From an uncultured Prevotellaceae bacterium (lineage in GTDB: Bacteria > Bacteroidota > Bacteroidia > Bacteroidales > Bacteroidaceae), in assembly GCA_900317635.1 (NCBI GenBank), contig ONHN01000009.1, positions 1-54,326 on the forward strand: a stretch of 54,326 nt of DNA, given 5' to 3'. The position numbers and the translations under genes were made by a program. Under the pieces are notes generated by a model. It searched no databases. It was not told where the DNA came from and saw nothing but the letters and a program-made list of their open reading frames with translations. Shown one piece after another: positions 1 through 8,775 of the stretch (positions are counted from its first letter, which is position 1; each line of letters opens with the position of its first letter).

Positions 1-34
1 CCAAGACTGCAAGCGTCTTGAGCAAAAAATTGCT

Positions 35-748
35 TTAGTGGTAGGCTTGATAGTCGCGCCAAACCGTGGTAAGATACGCTTCGTGGGCCATCGCCCAGGG
101 TTTGGGACCTACCAGCTTTTGCACCTTCTGCGACAGCGCCTCGAGGTTGTCGTATCGGTTTTCGCTGCGCGAGACCAGGATGGTGCGAATGGCCTCCACT
201 TGCCCTGGCGTCAGATTTTGCGACGAAGGAAACACGGGCTGATACTGCGTAGTAAGAAACGAGAGCTCCTGCATGCGAATTTGGCTGGCATAGAGCGCCC
301 CTTCGTTGATGACCATCGTGCCAGCGGCCATGTCGCCTAAACGCTGGCTGTTTCTTGACAACAGAATGCACAACAAACCGCAAGCCATTCCCGTTCCCAT
401 GTCAACGAAAAGCAGCACCCAACGAAGGAAATAGGCCATGACGTCGGGACAGCCGCCGTCGGTGCGCACCACGCGCAGGCCCATCGCCATCTTTCCAAGG
501 CTGCGACCGCCAGAGAAGGTTTCCATCAGCGGATAGTAGAAAATGGTGGGAACGAAGATCAGCAAGACGAAGAGCAACGGACCAATCAACTGGACAACAT
601 CGGCGGGCAGAAAAGGAATAAGGGCTATGCTGCCCATGAAATAGGTCATGACGACGATTGCGTCGATGATGGCAGCTGCTATGCGCGGCCCGAAGGCGGC
701 AGGCCGTGGCCGAATGCGTATGTACTGGTCGTTGACGATGGTTGACAT
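35..748 (-). CDS. RDD family integral membrane protein
   Basis: A 237-residue membrane protein. After a short polar N-terminus, hydrophobic segments lie near residues 23-43, 55-75 and 110-130, with an F-x-G-x-S-x-G-K block (FSGGRSLGKMAMGLRV) between them and a long soluble C-terminal tail; this is the RDD layout (here R21 and D28-like residues in helix 1). The ORF stays open upstream to about 1126, but that part has shadow composition. The start at 748 is preferred because a full promoter (TTTG, 19 bases, TATTTTTG) ends only five bases before it, so the transcript would be almost leaderless. RDD proteins are of uncertain role; some are linked to ion exchange. It lies downstream of DUF1634 and TauE genes on the same strand but has its own promoter. 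Confidence 0.85.
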   Translation of the reverse strand: MSTIVNDQYIRIRPRPAAFGPRIAAAIIDAIVVMTYFMGSIALIPFLPADVVQLIGPLLFVLLIFVPTIFYYPLMETFSGGRSLGKMAMGLRVVRTDGGCPDVMAYFLRWVLLFVDMGTGMACGLLCILLSRNSQRLGDMAAGTMVINEGALYASQIRMQELSFLTTQYQPVFPSSQNLTPGQVEAIRTILVSRSENRYDNLEALSQKVQKLVGPKPWAMAHEAYLTTVWRDYQAYH

Positions 749-752
749 AGCG

Positions 753-783
753 CAAAAATACGCATAAAGTTGGTTAAGCCAAA
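753..783 (-). promoter_or_regulatory. Bacteroidetes-type promoter of the RDD gene
   Basis: On the minus strand TTTG (783-780), a 19-base spacer and TATTTTTG (760-753) match the Bacteroidetes primary sigma consensus. The start codon follows after four bases. Confidence 0.75.
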
Positions 784-813
784 ACTTTTCTGTTTCCTTG
801 TCTTTCTTGTCGC

Positions 814-1188
814 CTAAAGCGAATTGAGGATGATGATGGAGAGGACGGCGGCCGTAATCGTTGCGTAGAGCCAGTCGTGCTGGCGGAGGAAATCGACGAG
901 CGAGAGGGCCACGCGCATGATGGGCGTGAGCAGCAGGATGAGGACGCCGAGCTGTATCCAGCCCGTAGCCGTGAAAGAGCAGACACCGGCAATGATGCCG
1001 CTGAGCGTGGTGTAGCTCTCGAAACCTGCGGGCAGGGCATCGTAAGAGAAATGCGAGTAGTCGCGCATCGGCTCGCCACCATGTTGCGAGAGGTAGATAA
1101 CACCACCTATAAACGCCACGGCGCACGCCAGCGTCACACCCACGCGGAGCGTCAAAGCAATGAGGCTTTGCAGGTCTTTTTGTTCCAT
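814..1188 (-). CDS. DUF1634 family membrane protein
   Basis: A 124-residue protein with three predicted membrane helices (about residues 10-32, 62-85 and 100-120) separated by a loop with HGGEPMRDYSHF. The order TLRxGV, HG, DYSxF is what I know from DUF1634 proteins, which are usually encoded next to a TauE/SafE transporter, as here (TauE gene about 100 bases upstream on the same strand). Function is unknown; a partner or accessory subunit of the transporter is the natural inference. No promoter of its own is obvious, so cotranscription with the transporter gene is likely. The 66-base gap to the RDD gene contains that gene's promoter. Confidence 0.8.
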   Translation of the reverse strand: MEQKDLQSLIALTLRVGVTLACAVAFIGGVIYLSQHGGEPMRDYSHFSYDALPAGFESYTTLSGIIAGVCSFTATGWIQLGVLILLLTPIMRVALSLVDFLRQHDWLYATITAAVLSIIILNSL

Positions 1189-1289
1189 AATATATATATG
1201 TATAGGAGTGTAGGCCCGACCCTCTCCAAAAGGGAGGGAGGTGGAATACTACTAAGTGGTCGTTGGGGGAGAGAGGGGCTGCTCACTCG

Positions 1290-2138
1290 TCATTTGTCAA
1301 ACGTCCCATGCAGTCCGCCCCAAATCATGTTGGCAGCAACCAGCAGGATGGCGATGCAGAAGATTTGGCGAAGCAAGTCCACCTTCATTCGTTTCAGCAA
1401 GCGGGCACCCGTCAAAGCCCCCAGCAAGACGCCTATCATCACGGGGCAGGCCATGCCAGGCTCTATGTTGCCGCGCTGCACATAGACAACGGCCGAGGCG
1501 CAGGCCGTCACGCCCATCATGAAGTTGCTCGTCGTGGTGCTGACCTTAAACGGCACCTTCATCACGTTGTCCATAGCAATGACTTTCAGCACACCGCTAC
1601 CAATGCCCAAGATGCCACTCAATACGCCTGCCACGTACATCACGCTCAGTCCGCCGCCCACGCCCCGCAGTTCGTAGGGTCGAAGGGTGCCGTCGGGCAT
1701 AGGCTGGGTTCCGTAAAGCTTCAGGCGTCGGGCCAGCTCGCTACCTTTCACGCCCACATGGTCGGGGCGTCCGCGCCGCCGCAGCTGCATCACGGCAGTC
1801 AGTATCAGCACAAGGCCAAACAGCACGGCGATGACCGAAGAGTTGAGCCATACGGCCACGAAAGCACCGCAAACGGCACCCACGGTGGTGGCAATTTCAA
1901 GGAACATGCCCAAGCGGACGTTCGTTATGCCCTCCTTCACGTAGGCACTACCCGAACCCGAACTCGTAGCAATGCTCGAAACCAGTGCAGCCCCCACAGC
2001 ATAGTGGAAATCTACACCAAAACCAAGTGTCAGCAGCGGAATAACAACCACGCCTCCGCCAAGGCCCGTCAGCGAGCCCAACAGCCCCGCGCAGTAGGCC
2101 CCAGCCAGGAGTATCAACGTAAACGTAAGTATCGTCAT
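1290..2138 (-). CDS. TauE/SafE family sulfite/organosulfonate exporter-like transporter
   Basis: A 282-residue protein with about eight hydrophobic helices and the family signatures GLLGSLTGLGGGVVVIP near the N-terminus and GVLSGILGIGSGVLKV in the second half, two inverted-topology halves as in TauE/SafE. The family exports sulfite, sulfoacetate and similar anions; the substrate here cannot be told. An ATG further upstream (2171) would give a longer product, but the promoter TAACTTTG sits at 2154-2147 inside that extension, so the ATG at 2138 is chosen. It heads a minus-strand group with DUF1634 and RDD genes and is divergent from the RNA methyltransferase gene. Confidence 0.85.
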   Translation of the reverse strand: MTILTFTLILLAGAYCAGLLGSLTGLGGGVVVIPLLTLGFGVDFHYAVGAALVSSIATSSGSGSAYVKEGITNVRLGMFLEIATTVGAVCGAFVAVWLNSSVIAVLFGLVLILTAVMQLRRRGRPDHVGVKGSELARRLKLYGTQPMPDGTLRPYELRGVGGGLSVMYVAGVLSGILGIGSGVLKVIAMDNVMKVPFKVSTTTSNFMMGVTACASAVVYVQRGNIEPGMACPVMIGVLLGALTGARLLKRMKVDLLRQIFCIAILLVAANMIWGGLHGTFDK

Positions 2139-2146
2139 AGCGGGCG

Positions 2147-2154
2147 CAAAGTTA
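2147..2154 (-). promoter_or_regulatory. -7 element of the tauE-like gene
   Basis: TAACTTTG on the minus strand, eight bases before the chosen start. No convincing -33 TTG at the usual distance, so this rests on the -7 element alone. Confidence 0.5.
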
Positions 2155-2229
2155 CAACTTTGAAGCGACAACCGATGGCCCCGCTACCAATTATCGGTGC
2201 AGGCACTGCGCTTTTCGCAAAATAATTCC

Positions 2230-2237
2230 TACTTTTG
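2230..2237 (+). promoter_or_regulatory. -7 element of the RNA methyltransferase gene
   Basis: TACTTTTG followed 29 bases later by the ATG at 2267. It is divergent from the tauE promoter. No clear -33 element is visible. Confidence 0.5.
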
Positions 2238-2266
2238 CGGCTGGTTTGTTACACCTATCCCAGCTA

Positions 2267-3781
2267 ATGAAAGAATTTCCCCTTATTGCAAAGACGTTCC
2301 AAGGTCTTGAGGAAGTGTTGGCACAGGAGCTCACGGAGCTTGGTGCGAACGACATACAGATAGGCCGCCGCATGGTGTCGTTCACGGGCGACAAAGCCAT
2401 GATGTATCGCGCCAACTTCTGCCTGCGCACCGCCGTCCGCATCTTGAAACCCATTGCCACCTTCGAGGCGCACGATGCCGACGAGGTGTATGAAGCCGTC
2501 AAACGCTTGGCGTGGGAGGATTACCTCGACGTGCGCACCACCTTTGCTATCGACACGACCATCTTTGGCGAAGCCTTCCCCCACTCGAAGTTCGTGGCCT
2601 ACCGCGTGAAGGATGCCATTTGCGACCGCTTCAACGAGCGCGAAGGCAAACGTCCGAGCATCAGTGTTTCGGCGCCCGACGTGAAACTCAACATCCACAT
2701 TGCCGACACGCAATGCACCCTGAGCCTCGACAGCAGTGGCGAGAGCCTCCACCAGCGCGGCTATCGCGTAGCAACCGTTGAGGCCCCCATCAACGAGGTG
2801 TTGGCGGCAGGCATCCTGAAGCTGTCGGGCTGGACGCCCGACAAACCCCTGACCGACCCCTTCTGCGGTAGCGGTACCATCGTCGTGGAGGCAGCCTTGA
2901 TGGCGCGCGGCATCAACCCTGGCATCTATCGCAAGAGCTTCGGTTTTGAGAAATGGAAAGACTTCGACGCCGACCTCCTCGAGAGCATCTACAACGACGA
3001 TAGCGGCGAGCGCGAGTTTGAAGGGAGAATCGTGGCCGCCGACATCAGTAAGCCAGCCCTTGATGCAGCCCGAGCTAACGCTAAGAGCGCTGGTGTGGCC
3101 GACCTTATAGAGTTTCGGCAGCAGGACTTCCGCGAGTTTACGCAGCCTGAAGGCGATGCGGGCTACATCGTTACCAATCCGCCTTACGGCGTGCGCCTAA
3201 CGCCCCCCGCCATTCTCGACCTCTATGCCGCCATTGGCGAGCGCTTGAAGCACGAGTTTCGAGGGGGCGACGCGTGGATTATCTGCTCTAAAGAAGAATG
3301 TTTCGATGCCGTGGGCTTGCGTCCCAGCATCAAGATACAACTGCAAAACAGCAATCTGGAATGCGAGTTGCGCAAATATCAGATCTTCGAAGGTCGCATG
3401 GGCGACTTCCGCGCTGCAGGCGGCGATGTCAAGTCGCACGAAGAACGTCGGTTTATGAACGACCGCAGCCGTTTCCGTCAGCACACCGAGGAGTTTCGCC
3501 GCCCGCGCTACAGCGACGAAGCCGAAGACGACAGCGAAGAGGCACGCGCCTACGCCCTGCTACGCGGTAAGCACCGCGAATTTATGCAGTTTCAAGAAGC
3601 CCGCGAGCGCAGAGAGCGTCGCGAGAGGGAGCGCCGTGAAAGAAGCGAGCGAAAGCCCGCTGGCGATGCGCGCCCCTGGCGCCAGCGCCGTGCCGACGAC
3701 GAGGGCAAACCCTTCCACCGCAACGGCAACAACCGCGATGGTTACAAAGGCTTTAAACCTCGCGGCAATTTCAAAAAGTGA
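2267..3781 (+). CDS. Class I SAM-dependent RNA methyltransferase, RlmL/TrmN-like (THUMP + UPF0020)
   Basis: A 504-residue protein. Residues about 45-155 form a THUMP RNA-binding region; residues about 160-375 are a UPF0020-type Rossmann methyltransferase with the AdoMet loop DPFCGSGTIVVEAAL (near 200) and catalytic NPPYGVRL (near 305). This is the family of RlmL and TrmN/Trm14, which methylate guanosine N2 in 23S rRNA or tRNA; RlmL is most likely for Bacteroidetes but not provable here. The C-terminal 80 residues are a low-complexity Arg/Glu/Asp tail ending in a Gly/Arg/Lys-rich segment, probably RNA binding. The ATG at 2267 is used instead of an in-frame TTG at 2246 because the family normally begins MKEF...IAKTFQGLEE. 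Confidence 0.88.
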   Translation: MKEFPLIAKTFQGLEEVLAQELTELGANDIQIGRRMVSFTGDKAMMYRANFCLRTAVRILKPIATFEAHDADEVYEAVKRLAWEDYLDVRTTFAIDTTIFGEAFPHSKFVAYRVKDAICDRFNEREGKRPSISVSAPDVKLNIHIADTQCTLSLDSSGESLHQRGYRVATVEAPINEVLAAGILKLSGWTPDKPLTDPFCGSGTIVVEAALMARGINPGIYRKSFGFEKWKDFDADLLESIYNDDSGEREFEGRIVAADISKPALDAARANAKSAGVADLIEFRQQDFREFTQPEGDAGYIVTNPPYGVRLTPPAILDLYAAIGERLKHEFRGGDAWIICSKEECFDAVGLRPSIKIQLQNSNLECELRKYQIFEGRMGDFRAAGGDVKSHEERRFMNDRSRFRQHTEEFRRPRYSDEAEDDSEEARAYALLRGKHREFMQFQEARERRERRERERRERSERKPAGDARPWRQRRADDEGKPFHRNGNNRDGYKGFKPRGNFKK

Positions 3782-3785
3782 CAAA

Positions 3786-3842
3786 AAGCCCCTCTCCCCC
3801 CCTTACCCCCTCTCTCTCACCTAAAGGGCGAGAGGGGAGTGG
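3786..3842. repeat. C-rich/G-rich imperfect hairpin after the methyltransferase gene
   Basis: AGCCCCTCTCCC...GGGCGAGAGGGGA can fold into a hairpin directly behind the stop codon. Similar sequences follow other genes in this window (1210-1240, 18200-18250, 31745-31795), so it is a dispersed terminator-like element. Confidence 0.5.
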
Positions 3843-3983
3843 ATAGTAAAGACGTGAAACATTAAACAATAAACATTAAACATTCCCCGCCAAGCGCAAA
3901 AGTATTCGTGTTCATTCGAAACCATTCGCGCCCTTCGTGGTTTCCCGAAACAAACCTCTAAAACCTAAAAACCATAACACCGT

Positions 3984-6149
3984 ATGAAAGCCATACGTAT
4001 CCTCGCGCTTTTTCTTCTCAGCGCAATCACTATGACAGCACAGACACACAAAGAGCTCACGCTCGACCAACTGATGTGGGGCGGCACGGGCTACTGGCAA
4101 TTGCAGCCCGAATACCTGCGCACCGCCTTCTGGGGCGACCGTTTGGCACGCCTTGAGGTAGAGAGCGTCAGCCTCATTGCCGACGAAAAAGGCAGGGCCC
4201 TCGCAAAGCCCCAGCCGCTCTTCACCGCTGCCGATGTCAGAGCCGTCCTGCCCGATGGCGGCAAAGGCCTTAACCTGCTCTACGCCTCTTTCCCCGATGG
4301 CAGCAAGTCGCAAGTTCTCCTCGTTTGCGGCAAGCAGCGCTTCCTCTACGATTGGACGAAACGCGAAATCCTGTGGAGTGCCGAGCGCGCCCTCGATGCG
4401 CAAAACAGCGAGTTTTGCGAGCAGAGCCTGAGCGAAGCCTTTACGAAGGACTGGAACCTCTATCTGCGCACCGCCGACGGCCAGCTCCACCAAGTGAGCC
4501 ACGACGGTTCGCGCCAAGTGCCCTACGGCACCAGCGTCCACCGCGACGAGTTTGGCATCACGAAAGGCACGTTCTTTAGTCCTACGGGCAAACTCCTGGC
4601 ATTCTACCGCATGGACCAGTCGATGGTGGCCGACTATCCCCTCGTTACCATATATCAAGACACCATAGCCGCTCCCGCTCCCGAGAAATACCCCATGGCC
4701 GGACAGACCAGCCACAAAGTCACCGTCGGCATCTTCAATCCGCAAACCGAAAGGACCGTCTGGCTCGATGCAGGCGACCCCACTGACCGCTATTTCTCGA
4801 ACATCAGCTGGGCACCCGACGAGAAGACTATCTACATGATTGAACTCCCCCGCACGCAGGACAAGGCCGAGCTCGTCAGCTACGATGTCGAGACGGGCCG
4901 CCGCATAGGCGTGCTCTACACCGAGCGCAACACCAAGTACGTTCATCCCGTCAACCCCATTACCTTCCTGCCGTGGGACGAAACGAAGTTCATCTATCAG
5001 AGCGAACGCGACGGCTACAACCACCTCTACCTCTTCGACACCAAGCAAGGCGAACTGCGCCAACTGACGAAGGGCGACTTCGTCGTGTTGGAACTTTGCG
5101 GTTTCAACAAGAAAGAGAAGAGCGTCATCATTCGCTCAACGGAGTGCAGCCCCGTGCGCAACAACCTCTTCGCCGTCAATATCGAAACTGGCAAGCGCAC
5201 CCTGCTCGACGACGGCGAGGGCATCCACTACGCCACGCTCTCCAGCAGCGGCGCACTCTTTGTTGACAACAGCTCAAAGCCCAGCACCTTCCGCACCGTC
5301 TGCCTCCGCGCCACGGCGAAAAAGAGCAGCCCCGTCGTGCTTCAAGACGTGAAGAACCAGTGGGGCGACCGCTACGAAGCACCCACCATTGAAAACGGTA
5401 CGCTGAAAGCCGCCGACGGCACGACGGACCTCTACTATCGCCTCGTAAAGCCCTTCGACTTCGACCCCACAAAGAAGTATCCCACCGTGGTTTACGTTTA
5501 TGGCGGCCCTGGCATTCGCAACGTGGAGGAAGGCTGGCTGTGGCGCGCACGTCCCTGGGAACTCTATATGGCACAGAAAGGCTACGTGGTCTTCGTCATG
5601 GACAATCGTGGTTCCAGCGACCGCGGCTTCGCCTTCGAGAGCGCCACATTCCGTCACCTGGGCGACGAAGAGATGCGCGACCAGCTCTGCGGCGTCAACT
5701 ACCTGCGGACGCTGCCCTACGTTGATGCCGACCGCCTCGGCGTCCACGGATGGAGCTTCGGCGGCTTCATGACCACCAACCTCATGTGCACCTACCCCGA
5801 TGTCTTCAAAGTAGGCGTAGCAGGTGGCCCCGTTATCGACTGGCGCTTCTACGAAGTGATGTACGGCGAGCGCTATATGGACACGCCGCAGGAAAACCCC
5901 GATGGCTACGCCCAGTCGAGCCTCCTGCCAAAAGCTAAAAACCTGAAAGGCCGCTTGCAAATCATCTTGGGCTACAACGACCCCACCTGCGTGCCGCAAC
6001 ACACCCTCTCGTTCATGCGCGCCTGCATTGATGCTGGCACCCAGCCCGACCTCTTCACCTATCCTGGCGGCGGCCACAACATGATGGGCACCGACATGGT
6101 ACACCTGCACGAACGCATCACGCGCTATTTTGAAGACTACCTGAAGTAG
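3984..6149 (+). CDS. Dipeptidyl peptidase IV-type S9 serine peptidase, secreted
   Basis: A 721-residue protein with an N-terminal signal peptide (Lys/Arg then ILALFLLSAITMTA, cleavage near residue 19). Residues about 40-480 are the DPPIV beta-propeller domain; residues about 500-721 are the alpha/beta-hydrolase peptidase domain with the nucleophile in GWSFGG (Ser591), Asp666 in NDPT and His698 in GGGHNM, so the triad is complete. Enzymes of this kind remove Xaa-Pro/Xaa-Ala dipeptides in the periplasm or at the surface and serve peptide scavenging in asaccharolytic Bacteroidales. The Glu residues of the DPPIV propeller that grip the substrate N-terminus were not identified with certainty. It is a single-gene unit ended by the terminator at 6191. 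Confidence 0.9.
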   Translation: MKAIRILALFLLSAITMTAQTHKELTLDQLMWGGTGYWQLQPEYLRTAFWGDRLARLEVESVSLIADEKGRALAKPQPLFTAADVRAVLPDGGKGLNLLYASFPDGSKSQVLLVCGKQRFLYDWTKREILWSAERALDAQNSEFCEQSLSEAFTKDWNLYLRTADGQLHQVSHDGSRQVPYGTSVHRDEFGITKGTFFSPTGKLLAFYRMDQSMVADYPLVTIYQDTIAAPAPEKYPMAGQTSHKVTVGIFNPQTERTVWLDAGDPTDRYFSNISWAPDEKTIYMIELPRTQDKAELVSYDVETGRRIGVLYTERNTKYVHPVNPITFLPWDETKFIYQSERDGYNHLYLFDTKQGELRQLTKGDFVVLELCGFNKKEKSVIIRSTECSPVRNNLFAVNIETGKRTLLDDGEGIHYATLSSSGALFVDNSSKPSTFRTVCLRATAKKSSPVVLQDVKNQWGDRYEAPTIENGTLKAADGTTDLYYRLVKPFDFDPTKKYPTVVYVYGGPGIRNVEEGWLWRARPWELYMAQKGYVVFVMDNRGSSDRGFAFESATFRHLGDEEMRDQLCGVNYLRTLPYVDADRLGVHGWSFGGFMTTNLMCTYPDVFKVGVAGGPVIDWRFYEVMYGERYMDTPQENPDGYAQSSLLPKAKNLKGRLQIILGYNDPTCVPQHTLSFMRACIDAGTQPDLFTYPGGGHNMMGTDMVHLHERITRYFEDYLK

Positions 6150-6190
6150 TTATTCATGGGACGCCGCCGTCCCGCCTGCATCCCCCTATA

Positions 6191-6222
6191 AAGCATCCTT
6201 CCCACGAGCAGGATGCTTTTTT
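6191..6222 (+). terminator. Rho-independent terminator of the S9 peptidase gene
   Basis: AAGCATCCT (6191-6199) pairs with AGGATGCTT (6210-6218) across a ten-base loop and runs into six Ts. Confidence 0.85.
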
Positions 6223-6344
6223 GCAATCTCCAAGGTCAAACCTTTTTTTGTTCATAAATAAGAACGTTTTCGTTAAGCCAGGAGAGCAGAAAGCTTGCTT
6301 TATGCCTTGGCTAAGAAAACGCAAGCTGATAAGAACGATTGTCT

Positions 6345-6432
6345 TCATTTATGTTTCTGGAGTTCCTGCTGCGATGGTGCGCGCTGCGCACCATTTGTCC
6401 CGCCCGTATCACAACATCCGAAACTTGAATTG
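6345..6432 (+). repeat. MITE-like inverted-repeat element, copy A (short form)
   Basis: About 88 bases. The left end (ATGTTTCTGGAGTTCCTGC) and the right end (reverse complement AATTCAAGTTTCGGATGTT) form imperfect terminal inverted repeats, and the centre GGTGCGCGCTGCGCACC is a strong palindrome. Related copies lie at 12631-12971, 21315-21402 and, inverted, 47389-47602. Copy A ends 33 bases before the -33 element of the cas6 promoter. Confidence 0.7.
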
Positions 6433-6465
6433 TCTTCACGAAAAAACACTATTGTGCAAAAAAAC

Positions 6466-6496
6466 TTTGCCGTTGTGAAGAAAAACATTATCTTTG
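6466..6496 (+). promoter_or_regulatory. Promoter of the type III-A cas operon
   Basis: TTTG (6466-6469), a 19-base spacer, then TATCTTTG (6489-6496): a full match to the Bacteroidetes consensus. The cas6 ATG is 57 bases downstream. Confidence 0.85.
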
Positions 6497-6552
6497 CAAG
6501 CAACAAACATAGAACGATAGAGCTACTAACCTATATCTGCTTCACATATCAC

Positions 6553-7260
6553 ATGGGAAAACATATCCGCACCTTCATCCTACACTTCGATACCGAGATT
6601 GCCGAACGCGAAATACCCCTGTTTCGCGGTGCCGTCATTCGCCACCTTGGCGATGAGGCCGACCTGCTGTACCACAACCATGTAGGTACCGACCATTTTC
6701 GCTATGCCTATCCGCTCATACAGTATAAGCGCATTGGCGGGCGGGCCGCCATCGTCTGTCTGGAGCGCGGAACGGACCTGATAGGACAATTCCTCTGGAA
6801 CCTGCCCGAGGAAGTCTTGCTGGGCGACACGCTTCACAAACTCAGCATTCGCCACGTCATTCCGCGCCGCGTCTTGGTGCAGACGTGGGACGACGTCTTC
6901 CCATACCATATATATAAATGGGCTCCGCTCAACGCAGAGAACTATCAGGCCTACAAAGCCCTCAGCAGCGCTGATGAGCGCAAAGCGTTCCTCGAAGGCA
7001 TATTGAAGGCCAACATCCTCTCTATGCTGAAAGGTTTGGACATACATCTCGAAGAACAACTGCAGTTAGAGATTACGAACCTCAGCAGTCCCTACGTGCT
7101 ACCCTATAAACGCATCGGACTAACGGCATTCAACGCCGACTTCACCTGCAACCTCTCTATCCCCGACCAAGTGGGATTGGGCAAGAACGTCAGCACGGGT
7201 TTCGGCGTGGTGCGCAGGGTGCGACAAGCGAGCCAAAACGAAGAAGAAACGAATAAATAA
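6553..7260 (+). CDS. cas6: Cas6-family CRISPR RNA endoribonuclease
   Basis: A 235-residue RAMP-like protein. The N-terminal half carries the pattern LFRGAVIRHLG...HNHVGTDHFRYAYPLIQYKRIGG, which I associate with Bacteroidetes/Firmicutes Cas6 N-terminal domains, and the C-terminus carries a glycine-rich RAMP loop (GLGKNVSTGFGVVRR). Cas6 cuts the CRISPR precursor within each repeat, leaving a short 5' handle (here probably ending ATTACAAC). It is the first gene after a strong promoter and lies 15 bases before cas10. The upstream open frame to 6295 runs through the repeat element and promoter and is not coding. Which histidine is catalytic cannot be read from the sequence alone. Confidence 0.85.
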   Translation: MGKHIRTFILHFDTEIAEREIPLFRGAVIRHLGDEADLLYHNHVGTDHFRYAYPLIQYKRIGGRAAIVCLERGTDLIGQFLWNLPEEVLLGDTLHKLSIRHVIPRRVLVQTWDDVFPYHIYKWAPLNAENYQAYKALSSADERKAFLEGILKANILSMLKGLDIHLEEQLQLEITNLSSPYVLPYKRIGLTAFNADFTCNLSIPDQVGLGKNVSTGFGVVRRVRQASQNEEETNK

Positions 7261-7275
7261 TAAAAGATACACTAT

Positions 7276-8760
7276 ATGGAAAAACCAATGTACGAAAAAC
7301 TCTTTATCGGTGGAGACCTTTCGGGCATTCAGAAGTTCCTCTACAACATTTCGTCAAAGAAAGCCGCCGTCAGCTTGAAAGGGCGTTCGGCTTATCTCTC
7401 GGACTTTATGCGTGATGTTTACGATAAACTCAAGAAACAAATGCAAGGCGCAGTCGAGGACATCTACTGCTCAGGTGGCAAGTTCTACCTGCAGGCCGCT
7501 GACACCGAAGACAACCGCCTCGCCATCGAGTGCATGGCGCGAGAAAAGGCAGTGGAACTATGGAAAGAACATCGGGGCGCACTCGGCCTAAGCATCCGCT
7601 ACGTGCCCTTCACCGAAAACGCTGACGGAACGCTTTATGTTGAAGGAGAAAACCACATAAAGGTGGGCATCCTTTGGAAAACTATCAGCGAACTTTTCTA
7701 CCGCGACAAGCAGCAAAGGCTCAACTACCGCGACAAGCAGCAAAGGCTCAAGAATCACCTTGTAGGCAACTACCACGACTTCTTCGAACCTATCGAGTTA
7801 GAAGGCTCGCCCAAGGTCTGCATCGTGACGGGGATTGAATCAGCCGATTGCGTGCTCTACGACTTTGGCGATGAAAAGCGCTATGTCTTACCCTCAGTTG
7901 AGAAACAAATTGAAAAAGGTGAAGAACTTCGCAAAAGTGAGGACATCAAGGACTTCGAGACGTATGCGAAAGGCACCTACTTAGGCATCCTGCGTATGGA
8001 CGTAGATGGTCTGGGCCGTCGCTTTGGCGAACGGGGCTTTGACTCTATCAGCGACTACAAAAAGTTTTCAGACAGTCTGACGAATTTCTTTGAGGAGGAG
8101 CTAAAGGCTATTCAGCAAACGCAATATAAAAAGTATATTTGTCTCATCTATGCAGGTGGCGATGATGTCTTCGCCGTAGGCCGTTGGGACAAGATTATAG
8201 ACTTTGCTGAGCGCATACATACCGAAGTGAAGACACGTTTCGCTGAAGACGGGCTGAGCATCTCGGGCGGTGTAGTCATCGTGAAGCCCAAATACCCCAT
8301 TGCTAAAGCAGCCGAAAAGGCGGGGGAGGCCGAAGAGGCAGCAAAACACTTCCGCCATGGAGAACATGTAGAAAAAAACGCCTTCAGCCTCTTTGGACGC
8401 ACCGTATCGTGGAACGGGGAGTTTGACGTGGTGAAGAAATACAAAGACATGTTCCAAAACCTCGTAAAGTCTGACGGCCTCGACCGAAGCCTATTGCACA
8501 AAGTGATGCTCTACGCTTCCATCGCAGAAAAGAACGAGCAGCGTAAACAAGAAGGCAAGCCCTTAGACTATTCCTACTATTGGCACGCCAGCTACTACCT
8601 AACGCGCTTTGCTGGTCGCAACGAGAAGCACAAAGATCTTTGCGACGAACTGCGAACCATCGTCATAAAAGATGTGCGCAAACTGCAATTGGTGGCCCTC
8701 GGCGCACGATGGGCCGAACTGCTCTTGCGCATGGAGAATACAAAAGATAATAAACAATAA
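7276..8760 (+). CDS. cas10: Type III-A Cas10/Csm1 lacking the HD nuclease domain
   Basis: A 494-residue large subunit of the Csm complex. It opens directly with the first palm-like domain (FIGGDLSGIQKFLYNISS, residues 10-27), followed by linker and the second palm with GGDD at residues 294-297 (in YAGGDDVFAVG), preceded by LGILRMDVDGLG (metal/ATP site). The C-terminal region is helical (domain D). Csm1 proteins usually have about 750-850 residues and begin with an HD DNase; no HD domain is encoded here. The GGDD centre makes cyclic oligoadenylate from ATP when target RNA is bound, so signalling is retained and direct DNA cleavage is not. A 27-base in-frame tandem duplication (7699-7752) repeats YRDKQQRLN in the linker. 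Spacing to csm2 is 15 bases. Confidence 0.93.
   Translation: MEKPMYEKLFIGGDLSGIQKFLYNISSKKAAVSLKGRSAYLSDFMRDVYDKLKKQMQGAVEDIYCSGGKFYLQAADTEDNRLAIECMAREKAVELWKEHRGALGLSIRYVPFTENADGTLYVEGENHIKVGILWKTISELFYRDKQQRLNYRDKQQRLKNHLVGNYHDFFEPIELEGSPKVCIVTGIESADCVLYDFGDEKRYVLPSVEKQIEKGEELRKSEDIKDFETYAKGTYLGILRMDVDGLGRRFGERGFDSISDYKKFSDSLTNFFEEELKAIQQTQYKKYICLIYAGGDDVFAVGRWDKIIDFAERIHTEVKTRFAEDGLSISGGVVIVKPKYPIAKAAEKAGEAEEAAKHFRHGEHVEKNAFSLFGRTVSWNGEFDVVKKYKDMFQNLVKSDGLDRSLLHKVMLYASIAEKNEQRKQEGKPLDYSYYWHASYYLTRFAGRNEKHKDLCDELRTIVIKDVRKLQLVALGARWAELLLRMENTKDNKQ
7699..7752 (+). repeat. 27-base in-frame tandem duplication within cas10
   Basis: Two adjacent copies (7699-7725 and 7726-7752) differ only in the last base, giving YRDKQQRLN followed by YRDKQQRLK. 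Confidence 0.9.
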
Positions 8761-8775
8761 AACAACAATAGAACT

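Noticed and set aside
1263-2225. 320-codon plus-strand frame opposite the TauE gene
   Set aside because: His/Gln/Ala-rich shadow composition, no domain, and it covers a clear membrane protein on the other strand.
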